This document shows positions 33,914 through 43,741 of a stretch of 64,000 nt of DNA, piece by piece (positions within the stretch are counted from its first letter, which is position 1; each line of letters opens with the position of its first letter). The DNA lies in the NCBI GenBank assembly GCA_964521575.1, contig CAZFSR010000001.1:186001-250000 (forward strand). Direction: 5' to 3'. Below the pieces are notes generated by a model. That model was not told the DNA's origin and did no database searches. It saw only the letters and a list, made by a program, of their open reading frames with translations. A program made the translations under genes and the position numbers. The DNA is from 79-D21 sp964521575. GTDB taxonomy: Bacteria; Synergistota; Synergistia; Synergistales; 79-D21.

Positions 33914-35762
33914 CCCGGGCATACGCCTCCAGGCCCAGCCGCGAGAGGGTCTCCGGCGTCGGGCGGCCCGTTTCGGGATCGAAGCCAACCCGCCGGTAAT
34001 AATCCGCCCTCATTTCCTCCCAGCGCGCCATGATGTCGCGCCCCTGGGCAGGCCCGTCCACCGGGACGGACCCGTAGCGCGCAGAAGGCCGTTCGTTTTT
34101 CGGGTCGTGGCCGTGCCGCAGGTTGAAGAGCCGAAGGGCAGTGATGACCCGCAGGCCCGCCTCCCTGGCGTCGTCGAGCGTCCAGCCCCACCCCGTCACG
34201 GCGTTGAAGCAGGCCAGGAGAGGCTTCGGGTGGGGTGCCGCCAGCCGGCAGATGCCCAGGCAGTCGTCGAAGGTCCGGAAACCGGTAAAATCCCCCACGA
34301 CCCTGGAAACCTGACCGGGGTCGAATGCATCTTCCAGGGGCGGCAAGTCCACGAACTGCGGGTGGATCCCCGACCAGGAGGCCTGGATCGTCCCGGTGTC
34401 GGACACGCAGGTGTCGAGAAGCTCCGGCCATCGGCCACCCCCGCGGTGGTCGTGCCCCCGGGGCGTGTGCCCGTTCATCGTGTAGACCGCCCAGTCGGCC
34501 GCGGGGCCGCCGACCTTGCGGGAAGCCCGCATAACGCCCTCGGCCAATAGACCGCCCAGGAATCCTTCTCGGCGGGCGATGCGGCCGAGCATTTCCCTCA
34601 CGGCTTCCACGTTGCCCCAGGACAGGTCAAGGCCCTCCGTGTCCGAAAGGGTGAAGACACCCTTTTCGAAACACTCCATGGCCCAGCCGATGGCCCAGGA
34701 GGCCTCGTTGCAGTCCAGTCCCAGCCGATCCACCTCGCGGGTGAGCATGACCGTGGCCCCAAGGTCCGTGTTGCCGATCTGGGGTCCCCAGGCGGCAATC
34801 TGCTCGTACTCCGGTTCCTCCCCGGTAAACCCCGCGTAGGGCCCCTCCGTCACGGTAACCTCCTTCACGTGGGAGATCGCGCAGCGGAAGCAGGGCATCG
34901 ACCTGACCTCGAACCGTGTCCTCAGGGTTTGGCCGTTCATCGACTCGTGTTCGGGATAAAGCGAGGTCGTGTAGTTCTTCACCGGCAGGGCCCCGCTTCT
35001 GGCCAGGTTCGAGAAACCGCCCCCCGTGCCCCATTGCCAGGTGGTGCCGAAGGCCTTGGCGGCCGCGAAGCACTCCAGGTTGGCGACTCTCAGGGCCTCG
35101 GCGTCGAAGACGGGCACCTCCAAAGACCCGCGGCTTGCGGCCACCGCCTTGACCCGCTTGGTCCCCATGACGGCCCCCACGCCGTTCTTCGAGGCCACGT
35201 GCCCGCGGTCTCCCACGATGGCCGCGTAGCGGACCCCGTTTTCACCGGCCGGGCCGATGGCGAAAACGCTCACGTCGTGTTCGCCCAGCCCCAGCTCGGC
35301 TCGGACCGCATCCTCGGTCTCCCAGGCATCGAGTCCCAGGAGCCCGGCGGCTGGGCGGATTTCGACCCTGCCGTCGTGAATCCACAGGTAAACCCACTCC
35401 TCCGACCTGCCCCTCAGGACCAGGCCGTCGAAACCGCTCTGGCGCAGGTAGGCCCCGAAGTAGCCGTTGGCTTGCGAGATTACGGCGAGGTTCGTCATGG
35501 GGCCCTTCGTGGCGACATTGAACGTCCCGGAGCCAAAGGTCCGGGTCCCGGCCAACGGTCCCGCGGTAAGGACCAGCCGATTCCCGGGGGCATCCCACTC
35601 GACACCCGGCGGAACCTCCTCCAGGAGGACCCTGGCCCCCAGGCCGGCTCCTCCGACCCACTTCTTCGCCACCGCCGCATCAAGGAGTTCATCCTTCACA
35701 CAACCCGCGGAAAGGTTCACCTGGGCCAGTCGTCCCATGTAGCCGTTCATCGGATTTCCCAT
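33903..35762 (-). CDS. aor: aldehyde:ferredoxin oxidoreductase (tungstopterin)
   Basis: 619 residues, the usual AOR length. It oxidises aldehydes to acids with ferredoxin as acceptor, using a bis-pterin tungsten centre and one [4Fe-4S] cluster. The N-terminal NGYMGRLAQVNLSAG and KWVGGAGLGARVLLEE match AOR domain 1. Cluster ligands expected as CxxCxxxC appear as CFRCAISH (Cys291, Cys294, His298), and the fourth as DDCLGIC (Cys505). The third Cys is thus His. An internal ATG four codons in (35750) fits the family N terminus better. It shares an operon with an exported protein, a MoaD-like carrier and a Zn/Cd ATPase. Confidence 0.9.
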   Translation of the reverse strand: MGNPMNGYMGRLAQVNLSAGCVKDELLDAAVAKKWVGGAGLGARVLLEEVPPGVEWDAPGNRLVLTAGPLAGTRTFGSGTFNVATKGPMTNLAVISQANGYFGAYLRQSGFDGLVLRGRSEEWVYLWIHDGRVEIRPAAGLLGLDAWETEDAVRAELGLGEHDVSVFAIGPAGENGVRYAAIVGDRGHVASKNGVGAVMGTKRVKAVAASRGSLEVPVFDAEALRVANLECFAAAKAFGTTWQWGTGGGFSNLARSGALPVKNYTTSLYPEHESMNGQTLRTRFEVRSMPCFRCAISHVKEVTVTEGPYAGFTGEEPEYEQIAAWGPQIGNTDLGATVMLTREVDRLGLDCNEASWAIGWAMECFEKGVFTLSDTEGLDLSWGNVEAVREMLGRIARREGFLGGLLAEGVMRASRKVGGPAADWAVYTMNGHTPRGHDHRGGGRWPELLDTCVSDTGTIQASWSGIHPQFVDLPPLEDAFDPGQVSRVVGDFTGFRTFDDCLGICRLAAPHPKPLLACFNAVTGWGWTLDDAREAGLRVITALRLFNLRHGHDPKNERPSARYGSVPVDGPAQGRDIMARWEEMRADYYRRVGFDPETGRPTPETLSRLGLEAYARDAV

Positions 35763-35784
35763 TTCCCCTTATGCCCCCTCGCGT

Positions 35785-36555
35785 TCAATCGTCGTGGAAC
35801 AGCCAGATCTTCCGGGGCTCGCTATCCAGGACCCGGTAAAGGCGCCCGCGTTCCCGGTCCCAGGCGTAGATTCCGCCGCCTCCGACCGGGACGCCGAAAG
35901 CGTTCAGGAACGTCATGTTTTGCATCGTCGCCCGCGTCTCGGTGATCCAGCCGGAAACCGCATGGGCGAAGGGCAGCCTCCCGAGGGCTTTCCCAGACGG
36001 CCAGCCTCCGACAGGAGGCGGAGGCGCCTGCACGGCCAGTTCCTCCAGCAGGGCCCGGACCTCCGCCGGGGCCGTCCGGAAGGCCACCGTGCGGGCCCGG
36101 TCCGAAGCCGCAAGAGCCTCGACCAGGGACCTCGCCAGCCAGGGGGCTCGGTCCCCGCCCATCAGGACCAGGGCCGCCGCCCCGTGGAAGACCGCGTCCA
36201 GGGCCGCCAGCGACACGGGAACATCCGCGGGCTGCCAGAACCCTTTCACCTCTTCCCACCGGGAAGGATCCCCTTGAGGGAAGATCTCTTCCACAAGGAC
36301 CAGGGCATCCGCGGCCAGTGCCTCGGGGCTTCCTTCACCCCGGACCACCCGGCGCCAGCGCTCGATCGGCGAAGATTCCCCAGCCCGCGAAAGCAGCTCG
36401 GCCCTCAGCGATTCGGCCCGTGCCAGTCCCGCGTCTCGCGCCTCGATCGCCGCGGCCCACTCTTCAACCGTCGTGGCCGCGGTGGCCGCGCAAGGCCCAA
36501 CAAGCGCCATCGCCAGGACCAGCAGGGCCGTCCACGGCATTTTCCGTTTCATCAT
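35785..36555 (-). CDS. exported protein of unknown function
   Basis: 256 residues from ATG 36555. A clear signal peptide (1-26, MALVGPCAATAA) precedes an alanine/leucine-rich helical region and a C-terminal part with GGGGIYAWDRERG and WLFHDD. I do not recognise the family. It lies 22 bp before AOR on the same strand and so is probably the first gene of that operon. Signal-peptide cleavage near residue 27 is inferred. Confidence 0.6.
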   Translation of the reverse strand: MMKRKMPWTALLVLAMALVGPCAATAATTVEEWAAAIEARDAGLARAESLRAELLSRAGESSPIERWRRVVRGEGSPEALAADALVLVEEIFPQGDPSRWEEVKGFWQPADVPVSLAALDAVFHGAAALVLMGGDRAPWLARSLVEALAASDRARTVAFRTAPAEVRALLEELAVQAPPPPVGGWPSGKALGRLPFAHAVSGWITETRATMQNMTFLNAFGVPVGGGGIYAWDRERGRLYRVLDSEPRKIWLFHDD

Positions 36556-36664
36556 CCTCCATCCCTCCTCAAAGGCGCGAAGCCCGCCGCGCCTTTCCCC
36601 ATTATGATAACCCCTGCCCGAAGCCGTGATAAAATGGCCGAAAACCAACTCCGGAGGCTCGCCC

Positions 36665-37873
36665 ATGATCGAAAGGATTCTCTCCCTGGCCGAAGCGGAA
36701 AACGGTTTTCTCCGTTCCTGGCGCCGCGAATTCCACGCACACCCCGAGCTGTCCTTCAGGGAAACGGAAACGACCGCACGCGTCCGGGAGATCCTGGAGG
36801 AAACAGGTTTCCGCTCCATGCGCGTCGGCACGGCCGGTGTCCCGACAGGCCTCGTGGCTGACCTCGGCGCCGACAGGCCCGGGCCCTGCATCGCCCTGCG
36901 GGCCGACATCGACGCCCTCCCGATGAAGGAGGAGGGAAGGCCTTCCTGGCGCTCCCGCAGCGAAGGCGTCATGCATGCCTGCGGCCACGACGCCCACACC
37001 GCCATCCTGATCGGGACCGCGAAAATCCTGAAGGCCCTCGAAGCCGAACTCCCGGGCCGGGTCCGCTTCATCTTCCAGCCCTCGGAGGAGTCGCCGCAGC
37101 AAAGCGGCGCCCGGGCCATGATCAAGGAAGGGGTACTGGAGGGAGTGGATGCCATCGCGGGCCTGCACGTCTGGGGAACGATCCCCGCCGGGGTGGCCGG
37201 CGTCCATGCCGGACCCTTCATGGCCGCCTCCGACGAGTGGGAGGTCACGATCCTCGGCAAGGGAGGGCACGGAGCAGTCCCGCACCTGGCGACCGACCCC
37301 ATCGTCGCCGCAGGGGCCCTCATCGGGGCCCTGCAGACCCTGGTGAGCCGCGAGACCGACCCCCTGGAAGCCGCCGTCGTCACCTGCGGCCACCTGGAAG
37401 CGGGAACCACCTTCAACATCATTCCCGACCGGGCCTTCCTCCAGGGAATCGTCCGGACCTTCAACCCGGATGTCCGCACGACAATCGAGGCACGGCTGGA
37501 GCAACTCACCAGGGGCATCTGCGAAGCCCACGGCTGCGCGGCCGACTTCCGCTTCAAGAACGTCCTGCCCGCCACGGTCAACGACGCGGCCTTCACCGAA
37601 GAGGCGGCGGCCGTTGCTCGCAAGGTCCTGGGCGAAGACCGGGTGATCGGTATCCCACCCACCATGGGGGCAGAGGACATGAGCCTCTACCTGGAAAGGG
37701 TTCCGGGCACCTTCCTTTTCCTGGGAACGAAAAACCCGGAGAAAGGAATCGGGCGGCCCCAGCACCATCCCGAGTTCGACGTGGACGACGACATCCTCCC
37801 GAAGGGGAGCGCCCTGCTGGCCGCACTGGCCTGGGACTTCCTGGAGAAGAACTCGAAAGCCCGGCTTCCCTGA
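36665..37873 (+). CDS. M20-family amidohydrolase (N-acyl amino acid / hippurate hydrolase-like)
   Basis: 402 residues from ATG 36665 behind CGGAGG. Dinuclear-metal ligands appear as MHACGHDAHTAIL, the general-base region as FQPSEESPQQSGARAMI, and GLHVWGTIPAG and GTTFNIIPD are further M20D blocks. These enzymes remove acyl groups from amino acids (hippurate, indole-acetyl, N-acetyl or aminoacyl-PABA types) in the cytoplasm. It fits amino-acid and peptide fermentation. It is divergent from the AOR operon and ends at a strong terminator. Confidence 0.88.
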   Translation: MIERILSLAEAENGFLRSWRREFHAHPELSFRETETTARVREILEETGFRSMRVGTAGVPTGLVADLGADRPGPCIALRADIDALPMKEEGRPSWRSRSEGVMHACGHDAHTAILIGTAKILKALEAELPGRVRFIFQPSEESPQQSGARAMIKEGVLEGVDAIAGLHVWGTIPAGVAGVHAGPFMAASDEWEVTILGKGGHGAVPHLATDPIVAAGALIGALQTLVSRETDPLEAAVVTCGHLEAGTTFNIIPDRAFLQGIVRTFNPDVRTTIEARLEQLTRGICEAHGCAADFRFKNVLPATVNDAAFTEEAAAVARKVLGEDRVIGIPPTMGAEDMSLYLERVPGTFLFLGTKNPEKGIGRPQHHPEFDVDDDILPKGSALLAALAWDFLEKNSKARLP

Positions 37874-37880
37874 CGAAAGA

Positions 37881-37914
37881 CGGGGCCCGCGCTTCCTGCG
37901 CGGGCCCCGCTTTT
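37881..37914 (+). terminator. intrinsic terminator of the amidohydrolase gene
   Basis: CGGGGCCCGCGC (37881-37892) pairs with GCGCGGGCCCCG (37898-37909) around a 5-nt loop and is followed by CTTTTCTTC. It lies 8 bp after the stop codon. It also separates the convergent dynamin-like gene. Confidence 0.88.
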
Positions 37915-37916
37915 CT

Positions 37917-39668
37917 TCAATCCGTTCCTTCCGCCAGGGGAGAAAGGATCCTTTCCGTCTCCTCCAGCTTTTCCAGGTGCAACTCGAGGCTTTCCTGCCT
38001 TTGGGACCAGTCCGCCTCCGCGGCCGATCTCGCCTCCAGTGCCGCGCCGGCCGCCTCCCGGATTCCCACGGCGGATTCGGTCACGAGCCTCGACAGGTGC
38101 CCCTGGAAACGTGCGGCGCTGTCCTTCAGGCGCCTCAGAAGATCGAAGCGGACGCGGCCGCAGTTGGCGTCCACCCTCTCGGGAACCCTCTCGAGGATCC
38201 GCCCGAGAGCCCTCTCCCGCGCCTTCCCGGAAGGGAGAAGCTTTTCCATGAAACCGACGGCCGCCGCTTCCAGGTCGAAGAACGGGCGCGTTTCGCCTTC
38301 CAGGTAGAAGAAGCGCTTCTCGGAAGAAAACTCCTCGGGCAACTCCCAGGACTGGAGGTCCAGGCTGAAAACCTCCGATCCCAGCCGGAGCAGCTCCTTC
38401 AGGATCGCGGTCAGCCGGGCCCGGTGCTTTTCCACGACGGCCAGGTAAGCCGACTCCATCTTTGCCTCGATGGCCGGGAGACGCTCCTCGAAACGGGCTT
38501 TCAGGCGATCTTCCGCCAGGATCGCCATCCGGGCGGAGAAATCGGAGACTTTTTCACCAGCGAGGGTTTTCGACGCTTCCCGAAGGTCGCCGCAGATCGC
38601 CGGCGGGAGGTCCCGCCTCAGCCGGTCCATCTCCGCGTCAAGATCCAGGATGATCTTCTCGATCTCCCGGTCCACCAGGATTTCCGCATCGCCCCGCTGG
38701 ACCTCCAGCCCTTCCAGCCCCCTGGAGAAGCGGGCGATCCGGTCCTCTAGGACCTGGATCGGCTGCCTGAGGGAATCCGCCTCCACCTTCAGCCGGGCCT
38801 TGACTGCCCGCGCGATGGACAAGAGCCGCATGGCGTTGCTTCTCGCCCGGATCCGCGCGCCTTTCTCGCGAACGAGCGACTCGATTCGCGACACGACCGC
38901 CCCGATCCCGCCGACATCGCGTGAACCCGCGGTCTTTATGCCCGAGGCCTTGAGCCCTTCCCTCGCGGACACGGGGAAAACCGCCTCCGCAAGCCCAGGG
39001 TGCTTTTCCGCGATCCGCTCCCTGATGTAATCCAGCATGGACTGGCGCTCGGAATCGGTCAGGAAATCCGTCTTGTTCAGCAGGACGAGGCACTGGGACA
39101 CGTTTCGGGCCAGTTCGTCCAGCAGGGCCATTTCTTTCGCGGACAGGGGGGAATCCGCGGAAAGCAGGAACAGGCCGATATCGATCCTGGGCAGGGTGGC
39201 CCGGGCCTCCTCGGTCTGCGTCTCGTGGAGGCTCTCGAAACCCGGCGTGTCGACAAGCACGACCCCCGCTTCGAGAAAGGGGGAAGGGTGCCGAAGCCGG
39301 ACGTACCGGACCTTCTTTCGGTTTTCGGGATTTCGGGACTCGGTCACGAAGTCCTCGAGCTGGTCCGCCGGGGCTACCAGCGGGGGACGGTCCCGGAACG
39401 TCACCTCAAGAGAGGGGACGGGGCCATGCTCGATCAGGGTCATGATGTTGGTCAGGGGGAGGACACCGGTCGGCAGGAGCGAAGAGCCGAGAATCGCGTT
39501 GATGAAAGTGGATTTCCCGCGCTTGAACTCGCCCACGACCGCTACGAAGAGCTTGTCCGAATAGAGCCTTTCCTCGATCTCCGCCAGGAACTCCTTCTGG
39601 TGCGGAGATAGGGGCATGGCCTCGAGTTGCCTCGCGGCCCACAATAGCCGGTTTCCCTTTTCCTGCAT
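37917..39668 (-). CDS. bacterial dynamin-like GTPase
   Basis: 583 residues from ATG 39668, chosen for the GGAGG site and because the N terminus then fits the family. The GTPase domain has G1 GEFKRGKST (46-54), a G2 threonine in LPLTNIMT, G3 DTPG and G4 NKTD. The remainder is long alpha-helical stalk with heptad-like leucines and a hydrophobic tip near the middle. Such proteins bind membranes and remodel or protect them under stress. It is a single-gene unit convergent with the amidohydrolase gene. Confidence 0.83.
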   Translation of the reverse strand: MQEKGNRLLWAARQLEAMPLSPHQKEFLAEIEERLYSDKLFVAVVGEFKRGKSTFINAILGSSLLPTGVLPLTNIMTLIEHGPVPSLEVTFRDRPPLVAPADQLEDFVTESRNPENRKKVRYVRLRHPSPFLEAGVVLVDTPGFESLHETQTEEARATLPRIDIGLFLLSADSPLSAKEMALLDELARNVSQCLVLLNKTDFLTDSERQSMLDYIRERIAEKHPGLAEAVFPVSAREGLKASGIKTAGSRDVGGIGAVVSRIESLVREKGARIRARSNAMRLLSIARAVKARLKVEADSLRQPIQVLEDRIARFSRGLEGLEVQRGDAEILVDREIEKIILDLDAEMDRLRRDLPPAICGDLREASKTLAGEKVSDFSARMAILAEDRLKARFEERLPAIEAKMESAYLAVVEKHRARLTAILKELLRLGSEVFSLDLQSWELPEEFSSEKRFFYLEGETRPFFDLEAAAVGFMEKLLPSGKARERALGRILERVPERVDANCGRVRFDLLRRLKDSAARFQGHLSRLVTESAVGIREAAGAALEARSAAEADWSQRQESLELHLEKLEETERILSPLAEGTD

Positions 39669-39866
39669 GTGCTTCGCCTCCGATGGGGGCCGCCAGGCCC
39701 GGATCACAGGCGTCATCATCCAACCCGTCAAGGGTGGAGCAAAAAGGGCGAACGCCATCGCCGAGCGAAATCGTAACACGCGGGTTCACGAATCTTCAAG
39801 CGCCGCCTGCCTCGTTCCCCTGAAACGGATTGGCAGCCCGGAAAAGAACGGCCGGGACCTTGAGCG
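39669..39866. other. intergenic spacer upstream of the dynamin-like gene
   Basis: No gene seen. It should contain the dynamin-like gene promoter on the minus strand; I could not assign hexamers with confidence. It marks the change to the block at 39.9-44.3 kb. Confidence 0.4.
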
Positions 39867-39895
39867 AAAAGCCGGCCGGCCCGACCCGGGCCGGC
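39867..39895 (-). terminator. terminator after the MFS transporter
   Basis: GCCGGCCCG (39875-39883) pairs with CGGGCCGGC (39887-39895) around a 3-nt loop; on the minus strand TTTT follows after four bases. It is 28 bp past the MFS stop. Confidence 0.65.
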
Positions 39896-39922
39896 ACGGG
39901 AATTCACGCCGAGGACTTCGGA

Positions 39923-41203
39923 TTATCGCGTTGAAAGCCGGCTCAAAGTCACTGTTCCGGCAATCATGAAAAGCGCGGCAACGCTGAACCCGAGCATGGG
40001 CGAAAAAGCCGTCCACAGCACCCCGACCAAAGAACTCGAAATGAATTTCGCCGTTCCGTTGACGGTGCCCAGGGCCCCATAGCTCATCGCCAGGGTCTCA
40101 GCCTGAACCATTTCCGCCGTTATGGTCGACTCCAGCGTTTCCTGCACAGCCATATACAGTCCGGCGATAAAGAAGAGACCCGCCAGAAAGGGGATACTGC
40201 CGATGCCGAGCCAGAACGCCAGCGTGGCCAGGATTGCCGTCAGCGCTCCCAGCAAGTAGCCGGCGATCAGCACTGCCAAATGGCCGATACGGTCAGCCAG
40301 GAAACCCACCGGGTAGGACATCGCGACCTGCACGACATTGCGCCAGACGTACAAAAGCCCGGCGACCTGGGCTGCCTTCACGACACCCAGGGAAGGCGTC
40401 AGCAAGGTCGTGGCGGCCAGGATCAGCAAGCTGTGGGAGAAGTCGCCGATGCCGAACAGGGCAACCGAACCCAGGTAGCGCTTGAACCGTCCCGGCAGCC
40501 CCTTCAGCGAGCTGAAAAACCTCAGGGCCGGATTCGGTGAATGCTGCGGGTCTTTGACCAATGCCAGAAACGCCAGCACCGCCAGCAGGCCCGGGATGAC
40601 CGAAATCCACAACACCAGGCGGAAAGGTCCGTCGGCACCGTTCCAATGCCAGCCCCGGGCCAGCCCGAGCAGTGCCACTCCCAATAGAGGACCTGCCACG
40701 GCCCCAATCGTGTCCGCCGCCCGGTGAAAGCCGAAAGCCCGCCCGCGGCTTTCCGGAGTGACCGACTGCGTCACGATGGCATCGCGCAAGGGGCCGCGCA
40801 GCCCCTTGCCAAACCACGACACCAACCGCCCAAGCAGGACCAGCGGCCAGCCTGCGGCCAGAGCGATCAGCGCCTGGCCGACGGGGGTCAGCCCGTACCC
40901 GACCAACACCAGCCCTTTCCGGTGGCCCAGCTTGTCTGCGATATAGCCGGAAACCATTTTCGTGAAGCTGGCCACCGCGTCGGCGATCCCTTCGATCAGC
41001 CCAAGCGCCGCTGCCGGAACACCCAGCGCGGCAAGAAAGCCCGGAAGGATCACCGTCGCGGTTTCGTAGCAGAAATCGCCCAGCGCGCTCGTGATGCCGG
41101 CCCCCGCAACGGTTCGGTTAAGCCAGACCGTAGGTCTCCGGTCGCATGGTGCGGAACCCTCCTTTGCGGAGGGCCCCGAGGAGGACTCTCTCGATTCGTC
41201 CAT
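39923..41203 (-). CDS. major facilitator superfamily transporter
   Basis: 426 residues with about twelve helices. The loop 2-3 motif appears as GYIADKLGHRKGLVLVG and loop 4-5 as GRLVSWFGKGLRGPLRDA, both MFS signatures. The substrate is unknown. Codon use looks less GC-biased than in the flanking genes. It follows the P-type ATPase gene on the same strand with 88 bp between them, and together with the ChrB-like gene may form an acquired resistance block. Confidence 0.85.
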   Translation of the reverse strand: MDESRESSSGPSAKEGSAPCDRRPTVWLNRTVAGAGITSALGDFCYETATVILPGFLAALGVPAAALGLIEGIADAVASFTKMVSGYIADKLGHRKGLVLVGYGLTPVGQALIALAAGWPLVLLGRLVSWFGKGLRGPLRDAIVTQSVTPESRGRAFGFHRAADTIGAVAGPLLGVALLGLARGWHWNGADGPFRLVLWISVIPGLLAVLAFLALVKDPQHSPNPALRFFSSLKGLPGRFKRYLGSVALFGIGDFSHSLLILAATTLLTPSLGVVKAAQVAGLLYVWRNVVQVAMSYPVGFLADRIGHLAVLIAGYLLGALTAILATLAFWLGIGSIPFLAGLFFIAGLYMAVQETLESTITAEMVQAETLAMSYGALGTVNGTAKFISSSLVGVLWTAFSPMLGFSVAALFMIAGTVTLSRLSTR

Positions 41204-41291
41204 GACCTTATCCCTCTCTTGCCTTTTTTTCGCCGTGTGCGGCCGTTGCGGTCAAAGAAGCCTGTTGCTTCTGCCGGCTGCCGGCCTTCTT

Positions 41292-43637
41292 TCAGGCGCC
41301 CTTCATGACGCGAGCGTGTTTGAAGAAGTACAGTTTGAACTCGTCAAGCGCGAAGGTCGCCGCCAAAACCACGAACAGTAGCCCGCACAGCACCGTAACA
41401 GGGATCGGCGCTGACAGGAGGCCGAAAGTGGCCATGATCGTCGCGATAACCGCATTCCCGATCGTTGCCAAAGCGACGTAAGGGCTTGGTGGGAAGGACC
41501 AGAAACGCCCCTGCACGCGCGTCAGGTAGATCGTCGTCTGCGCGGAATAGATCAGGTAGACAAACATCAGCGTCTGGATCTGGGGTACCGAGAGCATCAG
41601 CACGTCCCGGGCAGCCCACACGATGGCGAAGCCCAATGCCAGCCAGCCTGCCGCAAAGACAGCCGAGAGCTTGCCGATCTCCTTGATGCTCCATCTTTCT
41701 GGAGTTGGCGAAACCCAGGCACGGTCAGTGGCAAGCGTGATGGTGACCACGTCGTTCAAGACCACAAGCACGGCTATCAACAAAAGCGAGGTCACGAAGA
41801 AACCTGTCGCGATATAGCCGATGGCGAGCAGGGCGGCCAGCTCGATCGTCCGGGCGATCTTGGTGATGGTCCAGGTCAGCATCCTGCGGTAGACGCGCCG
41901 GCCGCTATGGATGACTGCAATCATGTCCTCCAGCCCGGGATGCATCAGAACGACCTGGGCGGAAGCCTTGGCAACGTCGGTCGCGCTGCTCACCGCGATC
42001 CCGACCTCCGCCTGCTTCAGCGCTGGCGCATCATTGACGCCATCACCCGTCATGCCGACGACGTGGCCGGCATGCTGCAGCGCTCGAACCAGGCGGAACT
42101 TGTCCTGGGGGTAGCAATGCGCAAAGCCGTCGTAGAGCAGGGGGTCCGTCGATTCTGTCACCTCTTCGCCGTAGCGGTCCCCAAGCCCCACCTGTCGCCC
42201 GATGGCACGCACGGTCGCCAGCATGTCTCCGCTGATCATCAGGATGCGCACTCCGAGCCCCTGCAAGGCCTGGACCAGGGCGGGCGCATCCTCGCGCAGA
42301 GTGTCGGCTAACGCAATCAGCCCGCGAATGACCACTCGACCTTCGGGCCCTGCCGCCACCGCCAGCACGCGTGCCCCAGTCGCTGACAGTTCCTCGACAC
42401 GATCCAGAAGCCCCTCGAGAGGGAGCGCAAAGTCTTGCACCTCAGAAGGCGACCCCAAAACCACCCGGACCGTCTGACCGTCAAGATTGACATGCGCCTC
42501 GGAACGCTTGGTCGCCGGATCGAAAGGAACCAGGCTTTTCCGATCAAGCGGTCGTATCGAACGCTGAGCCATGGCATCCAGCAAGGCCGATTCCAGCGGT
42601 CCCCGCGAGGCTTCGTCACAGGCGGCCGCCGCCCAGGCCAACACGTCGCTTTCAGACTCGCCCGAAACGGGAACGATCGCCGTGAGGACCTGCCGGTTGT
42701 GCGTGAGCGTCCCGGTCTTGTCGACGCACAGCACGTCCATCGTCGCCGCCTCCTGGACGGCCGACAGGCCTGTGACCAGGATGCCGGTTCGGGCAAGCGA
42801 CCGGGCCTCGACGGCATTCGCAACGGTGAATGCCGCCGGCATCGTCACCGGGACGGTCGCGATCACGAGCACCAGCAGGAAGGGAATCAACGTGAGCAGA
42901 TCGGCACCGCTCCAGAGTGCGAACGCGACCAGCAACGCCGTTAGAACGGCGTCGATGGTGACGAGATGGCGGACAACGGCGAAGAGAAGCTGATCCAGGT
43001 GGCCTGCGGCCCGCGCAGAACGCACGAGGTCGGCGGTCCGCCCGAAATAGCTTTGGGCCCCGGTCGCCGTCACGGTGGCGATCGTTTGCCCGCCGCGGAC
43101 GGTTGACGCGGAATACATCACCTCGCCGACATTGCGCGTCACGACGGCAGACTCGCCGGTTAAAACGGACTGGTCGACTTCCACCGATCCTTCATCGACT
43201 TCGCAATCGGCGGGAACCAGATCGCCCGGGCCGACGTGAATTTGGTCGCCGGGAACGAGTTCCCGGGCAGGCACCAACCGCCATGTCCCGTCCCGACGCA
43301 CGTGGGCGCTGACGCTAAGGCGGCCCCGCAGAAGGTCCAGGACTCTTTGCGCCCGCCGCTCCTGGACGCCGCCGACTACGGCGCTGAAGAGAAGCCAGAG
43401 GGCAATCATGGCGGGTTCGCTAAGCTTGCCCAGGAACACTTCCAGGATCAACGCGGCTTCCAGCATCCACGGAATGGGTCCCCAGAGGCGTTTGATGACG
43501 CCGCGCAACAGGCTGACGGGCTCTTCCTTGATCTCGTTGAAGCCGTATTGGCGCAGGCGGGCCTGAGCCTGATCTTCGGACAGCCCGACCTTTGTTTCTT
43601 CCTTTTGCCCTGCCGGGTGATTCTGCAAGCCAGTCAT
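41292..43637 (-). CDS. P3A-type proton-translocating P-type ATPase
   Basis: 781 residues. It lacks a metal-binding N domain and a CPC motif. The phosphorylated Asp lies in CVDKTGTLTHN, the actuator loop has VLTGESAVV, and the hinge is GMTGDGVNDAPALKQAEVGIA. The LTGLSAVQEAATMDVL and PVTMPAAFTVANA blocks match plasma-membrane H+-ATPases rather than Ca2+ or heavy-metal pumps. It would pump protons out of the cell and help pH homeostasis or energise uptake. It sits between ChrB-like and MFS genes. Confidence 0.85.
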   Translation of the reverse strand: MTGLQNHPAGQKEETKVGLSEDQAQARLRQYGFNEIKEEPVSLLRGVIKRLWGPIPWMLEAALILEVFLGKLSEPAMIALWLLFSAVVGGVQERRAQRVLDLLRGRLSVSAHVRRDGTWRLVPARELVPGDQIHVGPGDLVPADCEVDEGSVEVDQSVLTGESAVVTRNVGEVMYSASTVRGGQTIATVTATGAQSYFGRTADLVRSARAAGHLDQLLFAVVRHLVTIDAVLTALLVAFALWSGADLLTLIPFLLVLVIATVPVTMPAAFTVANAVEARSLARTGILVTGLSAVQEAATMDVLCVDKTGTLTHNRQVLTAIVPVSGESESDVLAWAAAACDEASRGPLESALLDAMAQRSIRPLDRKSLVPFDPATKRSEAHVNLDGQTVRVVLGSPSEVQDFALPLEGLLDRVEELSATGARVLAVAAGPEGRVVIRGLIALADTLREDAPALVQALQGLGVRILMISGDMLATVRAIGRQVGLGDRYGEEVTESTDPLLYDGFAHCYPQDKFRLVRALQHAGHVVGMTGDGVNDAPALKQAEVGIAVSSATDVAKASAQVVLMHPGLEDMIAVIHSGRRVYRRMLTWTITKIARTIELAALLAIGYIATGFFVTSLLLIAVLVVLNDVVTITLATDRAWVSPTPERWSIKEIGKLSAVFAAGWLALGFAIVWAARDVLMLSVPQIQTLMFVYLIYSAQTTIYLTRVQGRFWSFPPSPYVALATIGNAVIATIMATFGLLSAPIPVTVLCGLLFVVLAATFALDEFKLYFFKHARVMKGA

Positions 43638-43741
43638 GATGTTTTCCCCTTCCCGTTCACCGGCCGGCCGAGCCAGACCGGCACGGCGACACCCCTTCGA
43701 TGCGCCGGGTGCCGATTGTCGCCATGACGCAGGGGATCGCC

